NCBI GenBank assembly: GCA_948099385.1
Contig: CANUEZ040000193.1
Location: forward strand, 4,166,501 to 4,230,500
Direction: 5' to 3'
Length of the DNA: 64,000 nt
From: Fasciola hepatica
Taxonomy: Eukaryota > Platyhelminthes > Trematoda > Plagiorchiida > Fasciolidae
This document shows, piece by piece, positions 35,900 to 48,239 of this stretch (position 1 is the stretch's first letter; each line of letters opens with the position of its first letter). The position numbers were made by a program, and so were the translations under genes. Under the pieces are notes generated by a model. That model did no database searches. It was not told where the DNA came from and worked only from the letters and a program-made list of their open reading frames with translations.

Positions 35900-37060
35900 A
35901 TAATGAAGAGTTTAAGTAGCATCCTTCTTAGGACCTAAATTAGGAGAAATATGTATGGCAAATAAAAGGACATATTGTGTACTAGGCTCATCATCAACAT
36001 CAACAACATCAACGTAAGGGATGTAATCGGATCTAATTTGTGACCTGATTCAATTAGATATTACGCAATTGAAGAAACTAACGATTTGACGTCATTCTCT
36101 GTGGCCGCATTGCGCGGTGTCATCGGTTTTTCCAACCATTTCAATAACTTTTCTGACGCTGGTTTTGCCAAGCAGCTATCCGTTCTGCCTTTGGATGCGT
36201 CACCATAGCTAGAAGCTAACTGATAGAAAACATGTGATACATTAGGATCGGCAAGACTGTCTGAATGACATTTGAATCCTGATATGTTGGTAATCAGTAA
36301 CTGAAGTATTTGCACCACAGTCTATGGGTGTCTTGTGGCTGACTTAAGATATACATATTCTTCACTAAAAGTGGTCACCTGTTAATAGTAAAACCATAGA
36401 AACTTGCTTCATGTTGATTGTGTTTGATGCGTAAGGTCGGTTGAAACTCATTTGCTCAGTTGCACGTGTTCGTCAGTCTTTTCGACTATGCGCGGACTAC
36501 GCGTCCGTCACTTTGATTCTTAGCATAAAGCAGACACAACAACTCAATTATCGCTTCCCGCGACTCTCGAGATGGTAACACGGTTATTAAGAAGGAATTA
36601 ATTAGCGAGCATTCCGAGATCATGATTGTAGCGTACACGTGCAACGGTCAAATGAAATCCGTGCTTGATATCGAGCCAGTTTTGTGATATGCCGAGTTTT
36701 CATATATAATATAGGCCTCAAAGTAACTCCAGACTTGTGAACGTTTGGTGATCCTGTCAAAACAGGGGCCTGCTTTCCAAATGATTTGAGTTGTTCAATA
36801 TGTTTTTGGATTGAAACCCATTAAATAACAGAATTTGAAGATGTATTGATATCATTTGTTTCTCTGTCCACATGCTGTTATCAAGCGTAGTGTCCCGTTT
36901 GAGAGGCTTGATGTCGGAAGATATGTGTTCTATTTTTCGTACATGTTTTCCTTCTTCCTCATATTTTTTCTGCCTGATTCCTTATCTGGCTGGAGGAACA
37001 CCATTATTCTATTTTTCCCAATCCCTCTGTCACTCACGAAGAAGAACTAGTCAATAGTCC
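35900..37060. other. Mostly non-coding; one weak minus-strand exon candidate
   Basis: A short trinucleotide-rich stretch (TCATCAACA type) lies at 35989-36015. On the minus strand 36077-36208 has an acceptor-like ...TTTTCTATCAG and an open frame ending near a GTAATA donor; it is not recognised. Overlapping plus frames at 36856-37057 are hydrophobic and probably random. Confidence 0.3.
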
Positions 37061-37067
37061 ATTCCTT

Positions 37068-37638
37068 TTAGATGTTATAATAATTAGATGTTCGGATGAA
37101 ATATTCCCACGCAGTGTCCATCTCAAAGTAACTAGGCAAGGTCGCTATTTGCAATTCTCCAGTTTCGCACCGAAGACATACAATCATGGTTTGGTTCGAA
37201 TCCTCCTCAACAGAGCGTGGAATATCTGCATCAAAGTATAAATGCAAACTGAAGAAGAGTTCATAGAAAGAACGTCGCTGGCCAACTGCTATTCCGATAA
37301 GTTCATCGAGCAGCATCGAAAGTATGCGGGAGTCTGGTAGCAGAAATCAGCTTTGTTTATTTGTTAACCATCTTATTGTTTATACAAACTCCCGATATCA
37401 AGCACGGTAGTAATTTGATCGTTGCACGTGCAGGCTACACGCACACTCTGGCAATGCACACTAACCACTTCCTTCCTATTATTCGTGTTCACCATCTCAT
37501 GGGTCGTGGAAAACAAAACTCTGGTTGCCATGTCTGCTCTATGGGAGGCATCACAGTGAAGGACTGGCGGTCCGTGTAAAGTCGAAGAGACTAACAACTG
37601 AGACGTATGGTCTACGGTTTTTTTTGCGATACATTTCA
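37068..37638 (-). CDS. Candidate two-exon host-gene fragment, uncharacterised
   Basis: On the minus strand, exon 37638-37390 (acceptor ...CCTTATGCAG) joins exon 37333-37068 (acceptor ...TTTCTGCTACCAG) across a 56-nt intron with donor A|GTTTGT. Phases match and the joined frame runs about 170 codons to a TAA at 37068-37070. The second exon has a natural-looking composition (residues such as LLDELIGIAVGQRR and FEMDTAWEYF) and occurs once in the window, unlike the surrounding repeats. The minus frame 37551-37823 overlaps the first exon and could be an alternative upstream exon. No domain is recognised. The donor is weak, and an internal GTATGT at 37173-37168 is another possible donor. Confidence 0.35.
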
Positions 37639-37829
37639 CTGCATAAGGTCACAAAGTTGACCCGACCTAATCTCTTATAACTGTGTTGAGCAATCCGAAA
37701 TTGAAGCTGTGAGCATTCACCGAAGCGATGCACGAAAGCGGTTGACAAAAGTGTTTGTTTGTTATGGCACCAACCGAAAGGACCCCGATCTCCCCCTATC
37801 AAACTCACTGTTAAAGCTTTCAATCGAAC

Positions 37830-38285
37830 CCAATTATTTTCATCATTTCTCTATTTGTGTTGTATAAACTGAAATATTTAACGTAGGCGGTGGACGGGAA
37901 CAAACGAAAAGTTTGCATCACTCTACTTATATTTTCTTCATTTCTCATATACTTTCCAATATTCAGAATAGTTCCATATCTCTACCGTCGATATATGATG
38001 CGGTTCCCACCAAGTTCTGGCGAACATACTCATCATTAGCTGAAAACACTGTCATTAGACATCGGAATCACGTCTCCCTTTACAAATCCGTTTCAGCCAT
38101 GAGCCCTTTGTGTAGGGAGATATTCACGACTACATTCTTTTCGAAATATCGCATCTAGATTTCCTGCTTTACGTCACCTTTGAAGCAAGTTTCTACTAGC
38201 CTGGTCTTCCCTGCACAAAGGGATGTGTTGAGGGAAGCAATTATAAATCACTAAGTCAAAGTGCGTGTGGATGCCCTAGGTCTCG
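37830..38285. other. No recognisable gene
   Basis: A plus frame at 37913-38158 has no motif. The DNA adjoins the BEL/Pao integrase relic and may include its decayed 3' continuation on the minus strand, but I could not follow the integrase beyond 38305. Confidence 0.4.
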
Positions 38286-38289
38286 AAAC

Positions 38290-38605
38290 AGTGAGATTAG
38301 AGATCTAACTTAGATAATGCGTCCAACCTCCGCCATGTATGTCGATATATCCTCGTCGATTATTAGCACACAAAGCAGTTTTCAATACACATTCGGCGGC
38401 CTCAACGTTGGGTCCACCATCACTATACATCACTTCAAGTCTACTGCGTCTGGTTACAAACAGTATCATTGCCATGAGAAATACTTTCGTAGTCATACTA
38501 TATCCAATTTCCAAGTGTATTACACGACACCCAAATCTGTTGTGCTCACTTCAATCTACCTTGATATGGAACGGTCTGAAATAATTGACACCTTTCCATA
38601 GGCAA
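38290..38605 (-). pseudogene. BEL/Pao-type retrotransposon integrase core fragment
   Basis: Reading down from 38605 on the minus strand: N-Y-F-R-P-F-H-I-K-V (consensus D-Y-F-G-P-F-x-V-K), a stop, then C-R-V-I-H-L-E-I (consensus RAVHLEV), T-T-K-V-F-L-M-A-M-x-x-F-V-T-R-R-S, Y-S-D-G-G-P-N-V-E-A-A-E (consensus YSDNGTNFVGAE) and HGGGWTHYLS (consensus HxGGVWERL). This order is diagnostic of the BEL/Pao integrase catalytic core, including the second catalytic Asp in Y-S-D. About 30 residues expected between N-V-E-A-A-E and the HGG block are missing, and a stop interrupts the start. It is the only BEL/Pao trace I see. Confidence 0.7.
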
Positions 38606-38849
38606 TCAGGCATGTGTGACATTACTTAAGGTATGGGTTAGGCATGTTTAGCACTTACTGAGGACGCGTCTGAAATTGTACATCAGAATCAACTCGACGA
38701 CGATTCCCGTGGCTTCTGGCACTTCGAACACAGTCAACAGTCCAAGCCTGAGAATAAATGTTTGCATCATTTCAAGTTGAGCAATCTGAGGCTTTGAGAA
38801 CTACCAAATAGATAAAATATTCAAGACTTTCCTGTTAAGTACAATAATT

Positions 38850-40690
38850 ATACTGATTACTCTTCCCGAAGAACTGACATTTTGACAGTCTTAGTTACTT
38901 CACTGACCTACTCTACATTTTGGTGACAAACATCATGAAATGTCCCACGAGTAGGCATAAAATGGGCACGAGAGACAATGATGGTTCATAAAATGAAGCT
39001 AAAAATCTTAGTAGATCCCCAGTCGTTATTGGAAATTCGCCTAAGTGAATTGAAGGCAGAAAACAGTCATCGTGAATATGCCACTGGATACCTAATGTTC
39101 TGGGATCCACGAAGATCTGCTGATAAAATTTGAAGTACGTACTCGATTTTTCACCGTTCATCAATTCTGCTCATAGTCTGGGTCCTTACGACACACATTC
39201 TGTTAGGTGTTGTCTATCTGTTTGAGTCATCGTAGGAAATCCCTCGTCATGTGAAGGCTTTCTCGTTATACGACAGCGAGAACAATGGACCATCCACACA
39301 AAAGTTATAAGTCATCGCGGATAATGCTAATGACAAATGTTAAGGTTGCTGTCCTCGGCAGCTCTTCTTGAGGAAAGCTAGGCACAACACGATGAATAAC
39401 TAGTGCCAAACGGATGAGCTTTCTTTTCGTAAACAATCGTACTACTTCTCACATCGTAATCTGACCAGTAAAGGAAGCCTACAGATATCCTGTAACACTT
39501 TGGAAACCTAATTTACTGGAATATCTACTCAATTCGAGTTAAAAGAGCTATGACATATCAACGGAACCTGACGGCTACTCCTAACAAATGATCAGTTGGA
39601 TCAGGTACTTGTATTAGGACTTCGTTGAGTGAAATGCTCTCACGAACAGCCGCACAGTCGAATACCACTCGGACCTTCCCGGGCTAATTCGAACTTAAGA
39701 CGTTATGGGGCAGCAGGAATACACGTTTTCTTGGGCATCTTTTTGTGGAACTATGGATGTCATTCATCCTTTTCAATCATGACAGCGAACAACATGATTG
39801 TACTTTGAGAGTAGTTTCAAATTCCATTCCAGACATATCTTGATAAACGACTTACGATGGTCAAAAACTGGGCGATTAAAAGGGAAGCACATTTCTATCA
39901 ACACGCCACGGTAGACCATCGATACATTTATACCTTTCTTTTTTCACTTACACGCAAGTGTTTCCCACTAGACGACGAGGCGGCCTCATGAATATATCAC
40001 GTATCAAAGATGATCGATCGGAGGCAACTTAGAGCCCTAATACGTGAATAATGGAACGCACTCTACCGGCTGGTCATTGATGGACAGCTTTTTCACTGAT
40101 GGCCATAAGTAAAATTATTTACTTTTGATTTTCGTGGTATTTGATTCTGGCCCGATAGATTTTGGGAATAATTTTTTTCGATGGAATAATAGGTAATTAT
40201 TGGGAGGTAGCGTCAGTGTGATGTGTCGAGTCCCTTAGGACATCCTCCATTTCATTGGTCTACATCGGTTTCCCACCTCTCACCTGTCTCCCCAAAAATC
40301 TGAAACATGCATGAGCGGCCAAACCTTGGCGAACCGCTAAACAGGGCGTTATATAAGATTTAGGGTAACTAAGGCCTTAATTTCTAGAAAAGAGACGACG
40401 TTCGGTATGCCTAGACAGGTACTCCCTAATGGGCGGACAAGATCTACCGACTCATGGGCTACACAGTAAATCTATCCAACCCACCCAACCTGGTATTCCG
40501 GAATGGGCAAATTAGCCGAACAACAGGCCACCGGCTCATGTGGAACAATTCTGCTGCAATCTGGGTTGCATTTGCATGTGCAAAGGCTGAAAGGAGATCA
40601 TCTGGATAAAAGCTGGATTAGTCACCGTTAATTTAATTTCTACTGCTGACTGGGCAATCGAGTAATACAACGTCCCTGAACAGTGCTGGA
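38850..40690. repeat. Block A repeat, copy 2
   Basis: Collinear with 7430-9260 at an offset of about 31.4 kb. Identity is patchy: almost perfect over 39380-39835, and clearly lower in the flanks. Function unknown. Confidence 0.7.
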
Positions 40691-41990
40691 AACACCGCCA
40701 CGCACACGTTTCCCGAGAACCTCTATGAATAATTTGGAAAACATGCGATCCGATCATGCCAAGGCTTGTCCGGCAGGTGACGCTCCTCGTGCTTCAGTGG
40801 TCAAGGTGTTAGGACAACAAACTGGAATACTGAACTGACGGAAACAGGCTTGTGCAACTTGTTGGAATGTATGGAATCTACTGTAGGTTGGCAGCCTCAC
40901 AATGAGGACGCCGATGAACTAAAACTGAAACATATGCATGGCGTGTTTCTCAGAAGTCCGCATACTTAACTGTGGCACTCGGCGCATAAATATTCCAGGA
41001 CAAGAGACAAATTGCTAGCGTCATGGTAGCGACAAGGCAGACCAATTTGAGAGCCACGATTTCACATTCGATACTATCAGTAAATCCAAAAGCTTTTGGA
41101 TCGCTTGGGAGCAGATTTCCCTAAGGTCGATGGAGAAAGTTTGCGGATGCAATGGCCGAACCAATCGCGGCATCTAGCCATATCTCTCAAAGTATCTAAC
41201 CATTGAGTGGCAGTGTCTCTTGAACCTCGCCTAGAAAGTCTAACTTGCCCCACAAGAACACATCTATTAGTTAGACTTTCGATTCAGTAGTAGTATGCAA
41301 GGATCAGTGTCTCCCGTGGGATTTGCTCGTGTTTGATCTTCAAAAAACAAAAATAGAGGGAACTCCATGAGTACAATGACTCAATGAGTGCAACAATAGG
41401 ACCATACAAATGCATTATCCGAACTCCAGTATGACTGTTAACAGCCTTCTAACTTGACTGCTCCTCCTCAACGAAAGGAACACTGTCGCCAGTGTTATTT
41501 ACTACTTCACTACACACAAACTGAGTGTATTCGATTCTCATTATGAAGGACATTTTACAAGACCACGGTCAGTCAATGAATTACAAGACCTCCCATTCCG
41601 CTTGGTCCCGTTAGCAGGGTCACAGAAAAGAGAAATATTATTGGTGCACACGTTGCCGGTAACTGTGTATCTGCCTTTGTGCGTGTGCCATCGTGTGGGT
41701 AATTTGCTTAACTGTGGTGAAGAGGCGGAAGTGGTGCGACTGCAAACGCGCTTATTAGAAATGTGAACGATCAAACACGTACATCAAAGGACCATATGCG
41801 CATGTGCATCAATAGAGTCAGTTGACTACGGATCAATACGAGTACGAAACAAACGAGAGTGGATGGCACAGTGAGGAAGAGGAAATATTCAGCTTGGTAG
41901 AAATTCCGAACCTGGACAGTCATGCGTTGCAAAACATTTCTATACTCGGTCTACGATGCAACCTGCTCACAGCAGACAGTTATCCACTAG
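40690..41990. repeat. Copy-2-specific insert followed by block A continuation
   Basis: About 40690-41110 has no counterpart in copy 1. About 41110-41625 matches 10195-10740. About 41625-41990 is again unmatched and includes the plus frame 41822-42238, whose second half overlaps the Gypsy 1 homologous region. No protein family is recognised. Confidence 0.55.
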
Positions 41991-43930
41991 GGTCTTGCTC
42001 GGTACCACACCTGAACTATTTCAAACGATCTCCACTCTTTATTGTTATGCACCTTACACAGGGATGTGAAGAAAGAGAACCGAGGTGCAATCTTCTTGAC
42101 TGCTGGGGCCGTTCATTGTGTTCGCCAATTAAAAATATCGCATACCCGAGAGCCTGTGCTGCAAATCCGCTCAACAACTTGAAGGCTCTGTTATACAGCA
42201 ACGCAATTCCGGTCCGTTGGCCAAATTCCATTTTCTAGTCTGTGGTCCCAGTAGGAGGTTCGTGATTTCGTCCCGACACTAAAAACACAAGATCAGAAGT
42301 GTTACTTTGGTGACCAATCAAGGATCCAATTGAAGAAACTCGTCATTGCCGATATGCGTCACCGAGGCGGCAGATGAAACTTCTCCTGATGACTTTTTCA
42401 CGTTTGCCGAGGCCCGGTTGACGCGCGAGCAATCCGTTGACGTACTCGATAAGACGGCTGAACAGTCCGTACTGTACTTCCAATACGTGTGTCAGCCCGT
42501 TTCACAGCCGATCAAAGAGATGACTCCCTAACACAAACCCAGTGCAAAACCGCCTACGCTCCACGTACCACATCCGTCATGCAGTATGCTGTTCTTGTGG
42601 GTAAAAGGTCCTATTCGCAAGGTGTGCCGCTAATCACAGTGCAATGTGACGATTGCCACCACTAAGGATCCGAAAACCGATGACAATCCGGTATACACAC
42701 TTAAGATTTCGAGTGAATCGTGTACAGATCACTCCAGTTTCACCGAAACATGGGACGTCGATTCATGGTGAGTATCAGGAACTGCTTCTCCATTATTCGG
42801 AAATACGTATTTGACATGATTCTACGCAGTGCATCCATTTAACACACTGATGTGCGCACTCACGGTGTTACTCATCGTCGACTTCCACTGTTGCGCGAGA
42901 CTACATTGATGGCTCGTTTGGAAAGTGAATATATTCTGATACACTTCCCGAATACCATAGACAGTCCCTTGATGTAATTTCTTGAGGCCCCGCGTACATT
43001 GGAGTAGTGGGCAACAATCCAAAAGGCATCCAGTATTTCGGTGGATCAGATTGTTCTCCAGCAGTTGATCGCACAATGCTCGAATAACGAAAGCGCCATG
43101 GCACTTGAGCCCACGAAGTTGTGAGTCCGTGGTGATGCGGAGCTCCTGAAGCACTCAGTGTTGCCGTATGGTCAGGGCGAAGGTGTTCTGAAGATGCTAT
43201 CCCAAATGAAACAAGACGGTGTCATTGTGTGTGTGTGTCTCCATCCACTTGGGTGACTCCGATTGTGGCTGCGATGGTAAGTGATGTGGTAACCAGCGAC
43301 TATTCTTGAATCCATGCTCAAAAAGATGCTCGGCAACCACGGTGGAACCGAAGAACTGCCGGAAAGGCATGCTCGACAGCAAGTGTTCCTCAAAAATTGA
43401 TCTGGCTAGTGCATGATTGTTGTTGTTGTTTGGTTGCACTGCTTTCAGGCCACTTGGGTGTGAATAAAATGAAGTCACTGGCTTGACAGTTGTGTTGGTG
43501 GCCAAAATTGGATGCGGACATTTGCACTGTGGCAATGAACCCGTAGTCCGAAAGCAGAGGTTTCACGCAGACTTTTTGTCTCATTCGTGAACGAACATCA
43601 AGCCCGTGTACTGAGTGACTCCTATTTCAAATGGTTAGAAGTATTCCTGATCAGTTTACCAAACAACTTGTTTGTAATCCAGGTTTCACGGTACCGCCTT
43701 AGCTGAGAAGCAACACGTCGAGTACTGGTCACCGACAACAAGGATCCATTTATTCCTCCAAACGAAACGACGGCCACAGCGGCCGAGCCATATCCAACCA
43801 GGAGGAGAGCCGAAATAACTAGAAGCTCTTGAAGGAGGAGAGATGTGATGATTTAGCGAGCGACACACATGATAAGGCCAAGTTCATTTTTGTTGCCGCA
43901 ATGGCGTTTAGGATCCTCAACCAATTACGA
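41990..43930 (+). mobile_element. Gypsy-type element 1, copy 2, heavily decayed
   Basis: Diverged homologue of 12340-15180. The Gag-protease region (42290-43090) still gives CCSCG for the start of the zinc knuckle near 42590, but with stops and frameshifts throughout. Reverse transcriptase stops at K-I-D-L-A-S-A near 43405 and then jumps to a (TTG)n run and the integrase start, so most RT and RNase H have been deleted relative to copy 1. Confidence 0.7.
43448..43560 (+). pseudogene. Gypsy 1 integrase N-terminus, copy 2
   Basis: Translation gives G-H-L-G-V-N-K-M-K-S-L-A, a stop, then L-C-W-W-P-K-L-D-A-D-I. This is a close match to the Gypsy integrase zinc-binding start (H-x-G-x-x-x-M-K-x-L-A-R-x-x-x-W-W-P-x-x-D-x-x-I). 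It is better preserved than copy 1 at 14979-15065 and supports that assignment. Confidence 0.7.
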
Positions 43931-43984
43931 TCACCGCGGACGGGTAGAGCTGAAGCCTTATGTGATTGATCAAATACTTATATG

Positions 43985-45510
43985 AATGGCAATTTATGCA
44001 AATCAGTTCTGGAATGAAATAATTGTGCTACTCCGCAGCATTGGCATTCTTGCTATTTCGGATTACGTGGTTTCGGTTGGGAGCAATTACAACACATCCT
44101 ATCAGCATGGATGTTGCATATATTACAAGAAAACGTTTTTTTTTTCTCGCTCTCTCTTTCTCGCTGGTCGGACTTGAGACTAATCATTTAAACTGGAAAT
44201 CGTTACAGAGTTTCGGTGGTTATTAATGTGTAGTTGAGTTTTACATGATGCAGTATCATGTGAAGCACGCAGCTTTGGTTAAATTGAATAATCTGCATTG
44301 AAGTGGCACAGCGTCCATTCATGAACCACATAATATGCATTGCCGGTCATTCTTGTCAAGTGTATCTTCAGAGGTCTTCAGTATTCAACAACACCTATTA
44401 CGCTGTTTAAACTGCTTTCAAATTGCGAGAATTTACGATTGATTTTATTCATTTCTTGTACTCTGATTTAGTATTCAGTGGATTACCGAGCTGTTCCAAA
44501 TGTATAAGTCCATATTCGTCTGTATTTCTCTCAAGAATCTTGGAGGTTAAATAAGCGCTTTGTTCTAACTTTGTTGAAACTTATATAAGGTGGTGAATCA
44601 CCAGCTTTCTTCAACATTCGTGTGGTCAAAACCCTCTGTAAGATTAGGTGTGGAGTTCTTTTCAGCAAGAACAGTATCAACTACTCATTTCATATTGCAT
44701 TCAACTGGCTGATTTTAACTGTTATGTACGAGTTTGCACTCTTTCCAATCAAACGATGTACTATTGGTCAGCTTCCGCAACGGAATCAGTTGGACTCAAA
44801 ACTAGGATACACACAGCTTTCGCCCAGTAAGTTGAAACTACCAGCTTTCAAAGAAAACCAAAACATGGGTGACCGAATGTAAGGGTATCTGTTTTTCACT
44901 CAATCGATTGTAAACCGAAATTCTGTAGTTTGGGGGTGACAATGAGTTGCACGTTGGTGACCTCCGAACAGGGACAGTGCAGGATCGGGTGAACCACACC
45001 AAGCTGTTTCCATATAATCCGCTTTCACTAGTCCATCCTACTATGCGTGGACCTCCTGTCTGTTATATTAGTAAGTTGCACTACGTTACCTCGACAACCA
45101 TAGGAGCATCAGTTGAGACGAGACAGAATACGTGCAACCAGCAGACCTCACACGACAGACCAGAAGGAGTTCTTTCACGGGTGCTTCGGTCAGTTCCTCG
45201 TGTTGGGTTAGCGCCCCACTATCTTCTGGGTCAGAGTTTTGACTCAGTGAATACGGAAAGAATATCCAAGTAAAATTTATTTTTGCGTTGTGGGCAGTCA
45301 ACAAGAATGATATGCCTAAAAATCTCCATCGTTTCTTCGGGAAACACAGTTCGTATTTCTCTGCTCTTTAACTTTCTCAACCCAATTCGGAAAAGATATG
45401 AGAGGCCACAATGAGTCGTGAACGTGGAGTTCTCAATCTCGGTACGGGTAACAAATAAGAGACAAGAAAAACAGAATCGATTCTCCAAACTTATCTTTCG
45501 TCTCACTCAG
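43985..45510 (+). repeat. Block C, copy 2: region upstream of LINE endonuclease
   Basis: Matches 15250-16760. From about 44240 on the two copies are almost identical at a constant offset near 28747. The first 250 bp are more diverged and include a T-rich and CT-rich run at 44135-44162 absent from copy 1. Confidence 0.75.
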
Positions 45511-45511
45511 C

Positions 45512-46310
45512 TGCTTCCAGCATCCGCACGCATTGACACTCGGGGCAACAGTCTGCCCTACCTGGAATACCTCAGACGTTTAACATGGAAGTGAGTTGTG
45601 TCCTCGAAACACGCATACAAAACCCAACTTTAGTGTTAAAAATTTACTGTCTAAACTGGCTTTCCCGTTTCACTCTTCGCATGCCGGGTGATTCAGTGTC
45701 TAGTGCTTGTTGTCAGGCTAGCTTTGGCACCGTTCTCGGCATGAAAACTGAGCGTGCACTGCTCGACTGGATTCCAATGAGCAGTCTTCCGTTTGCGGTT
45801 CGGGTGAATGGTTACATACATGTAAAAAGCACTAGACTAAAGCTTAGATGCCTGTTTTTTTCCATGTATGCCTCCAAATGACTGACTCATCTGAGGCTAA
45901 AGACGAAAATTACCATGAGTTGTATCAATTGCTCCGTAGTGTGCGTTGAACGGACATCATGGATGCTGTTGTTGATCTCAGTGTTCAAGTTGGAAGTCTA
46001 TAGGAGACGGAGATAAATAAAGGAAACCGTTTTGACATTTCAATAGACCGAACGGATAACGGTGACCGACTCTTTCAACTATGTTCCGCCTATGAACTTT
46101 TCCTAGCGAGTGTATAGTTATCGAACGAAATGCGCCACCGAGTATCCTGGAACCCTGCTGGGTCTTCACAGCTTTGGACTCAGATAGACCATATTGCTGT
46201 CGGTTAGCGCTAACGCGCATCAACTAGAAACTGCTGATCATTTTGTTCCACGTCTATTGACAATGATCACGCAGTGGTTTGTGTAAAATTAAGTCTACCT
46301 CTCGTCGGTG
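45512..46310 (+). pseudogene. RTE-like LINE AP-endonuclease, copy 2
   Basis: Nearly identical to 16765-17433 (LETRIQ motif, LLDWIP, DNGDRLFQLCS), but it continues without interruption through the terminal D-N-D-H-A-V motif near 46258. Unit 1 instead has a tandem duplication here. One base is missing in the T-run near 45855 relative to copy 1, which closes the frame early (45881). It is a relic. Confidence 0.75.
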
Positions 46311-46509
46311 GCTGAAATGACACCAAAGCCAGTAGTCCTCGGTGGCCGCTACTGGGCGATATCAAACGATTTCTTTCCTAGCAGACATATTGTAAAATTC
46401 AAGATTGACCCTCTCTGTTTTCTTTCAATGTATTCTCTGTGTGATAATACAAAGCTGTACCGTACATGATACCGCTCGGATGAAAAATTGAACAACATTC
46501 TATGCGTTC

Positions 46510-47030
46510 TTTAATTTCTCATTTCTCAGTATTTCTGTGCGGGTTCAGCCTATTCATTCATTCATTGGCGTCGCGCAATGGATTCAAACCATAATTTCTT
46601 CTGAAATGCAACCTCTTGATGTGAGTTCCATATCTCAGCCGGTTGACGACTACATGGGGTGTTTCAGTATTTGGTATTTGGCCCGAAAGCATTTCGATGA
46701 TGCGAAGAGAGAGAACTGTGTATGCAATCTGTTTTGTTAATCCCCATAAATTTTCCGAGCATTGTCTTGCCATTGACACTCCCTTCGATATCACAACTTT
46801 TCACGTGATTGTCGATGAAGTGAAATGCAAATGAACCAGATGAGTAATAAACAAATTCCAGCGGGCTCTAATTGAGACTGCTACTCCTGTCCATGATACA
46901 ACAACCAGCTACTCACAGAAGCGATGGATACCTGCACCCTCAGCTGAGCTGTGAGATGCTCGCCGATCAATTTCTCCGGATTCCATATATGATGGAACAC
47001 AGAGGTGCCTCAAAAGCTAACTGATTCGAA
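46510..47030 (+). mobile_element. Gypsy 2 remnant nested in LINE, copy 2
   Basis: The Gag start (46537-46740) matches 18670-18850. It is followed directly by sequence matching the integrase C-terminal part at 20130-20390. Zinc knuckle, protease and most of the integrase present in unit 1 are missing. The nested position between LINE endonuclease and RT is the same as in unit 1. Confidence 0.65.
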
Positions 47031-47039
47031 GCCTGAGAA

Positions 47040-48235
47040 ACGGCCTTCAGTAGTGGTGGACTGCAAAGTACAGGGAGGTGGAAAAAGATGCAGAGATTGG
47101 CAGCAGATGCAGTCTTATCCGACTAAACTGAAACACTCGTCTTCGAAAGCCAGATTTTTTCGAACTGCTCTAAGAGACGAACGGCTCACTGACTCAAATT
47201 CAGGAGCTTGGTCTAGTCTGCTGGCAGAAGCATTGAAAGAAAGCGGTTCAATTGGCCTTAATTACCGACAGGCTTGTTCAGAAACGTCAAAGCTCAAACT
47301 CTGGTTGTAGATACCTGTCCTCTGTCAGATTCGAATGTTCTTCTTGGGCTAGGCCACCTGAATGACACGAGAGTGCTTGACCGGATGAGTTGCTCCCGTC
47401 TAGTTTCGAGGATGATGGATCATAATTGGTATTGGAGTCGATTCGGAAGGGCACAGGGAACAAATTCCAAAGAGTTGGATTGAATTTGTCATTGGGCCAA
47501 TTAACAAAAAGGATGGTGATTCCTCTTGTGGTAACCACCCGTGCGTAAGTTTAGTTAGCATCACATCTGTAATACTTGCATTTAGCATTCCCCACTACTC
47601 ATCAATCACTCGAGATCAGTGCCCGAGCAAGAATCAGGATGGGTTTAGACTTGATCGATTGTGTTGATCATATCTTTACTCTCCGACAAATTTTCGAACA
47701 CAGGCACATATTTAGTGGGCCAAATAGACTCCTTGTTCTTGATCTCTAAGTGGTCTTAAACTCAGTTGACCACAAAGTTTTCTGACTTTGCCTCTTGTTG
47801 AAGGGTGTACCGGAGAAATTCCGTTCCACCAAAAAGCCCCTTCTATGTGAACAGCCTAGGTCGTGTTAAGTTTTACGGTTCTCCTTCACATGAGTTCACC
47901 ACGAGAATTGGTGTTCATCGAGAGTACACCCCTCTCCCTTTTTCTTTACCTTCGTGATTGACACAGCCCTAGAAACAGCACTTCTTTCAGGTGATGATAG
48001 TGGTATCAAACGTGGAAAGATGTTAGACCTTCAATATGCGAGTGACATCGTTCTCCTTTATGAAGATCCAGGTCAGTTGCAAGCTTTTATGAGCAGCATG
48101 AATAACTGTGTAACAATGATCGGTATGCGTTTTTCAAGATGCTGTTGCAGGATTGGGTTGGTCCAACTCAAAACCATTCAAGATCTGGAGAACCTTTGAC
48201 TTGGTTGATAGGTTGTTGTATAAGTTGTATAACTA
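47040..48235 (+). pseudogene. RTE-like LINE reverse transcriptase, copy 2
   Basis: More complete than copy 1 in the centre. It has a block resembling E-N-Q-A-G-F-R-P-G-R-G (near 47610-47650), the I-F-x-L-R-Q region near 47675, a D-S-V-D-like region near 47765, S-H-E-F-T-T-R-I-G-V-H-R near 47885, and P-L-P-F-F-F-T-F-V-I-D-T near 47935. The catalytic motif is L-Q-Y-A-S-D-I-V-L-L-Y near 48035. YADD is changed to YASD, a different loss from copy 1 (YADY). Multiple stops. Confidence 0.7.
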
Positions 48236-48239
48236 ATCT

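Noticed and set aside
44135..44162. T-rich and CT-rich run as a LINE poly-A tail in reverse
   Set aside because: It sits inside the otherwise collinear block C copy and no element end coincides with it. Simple slippage is a better explanation.
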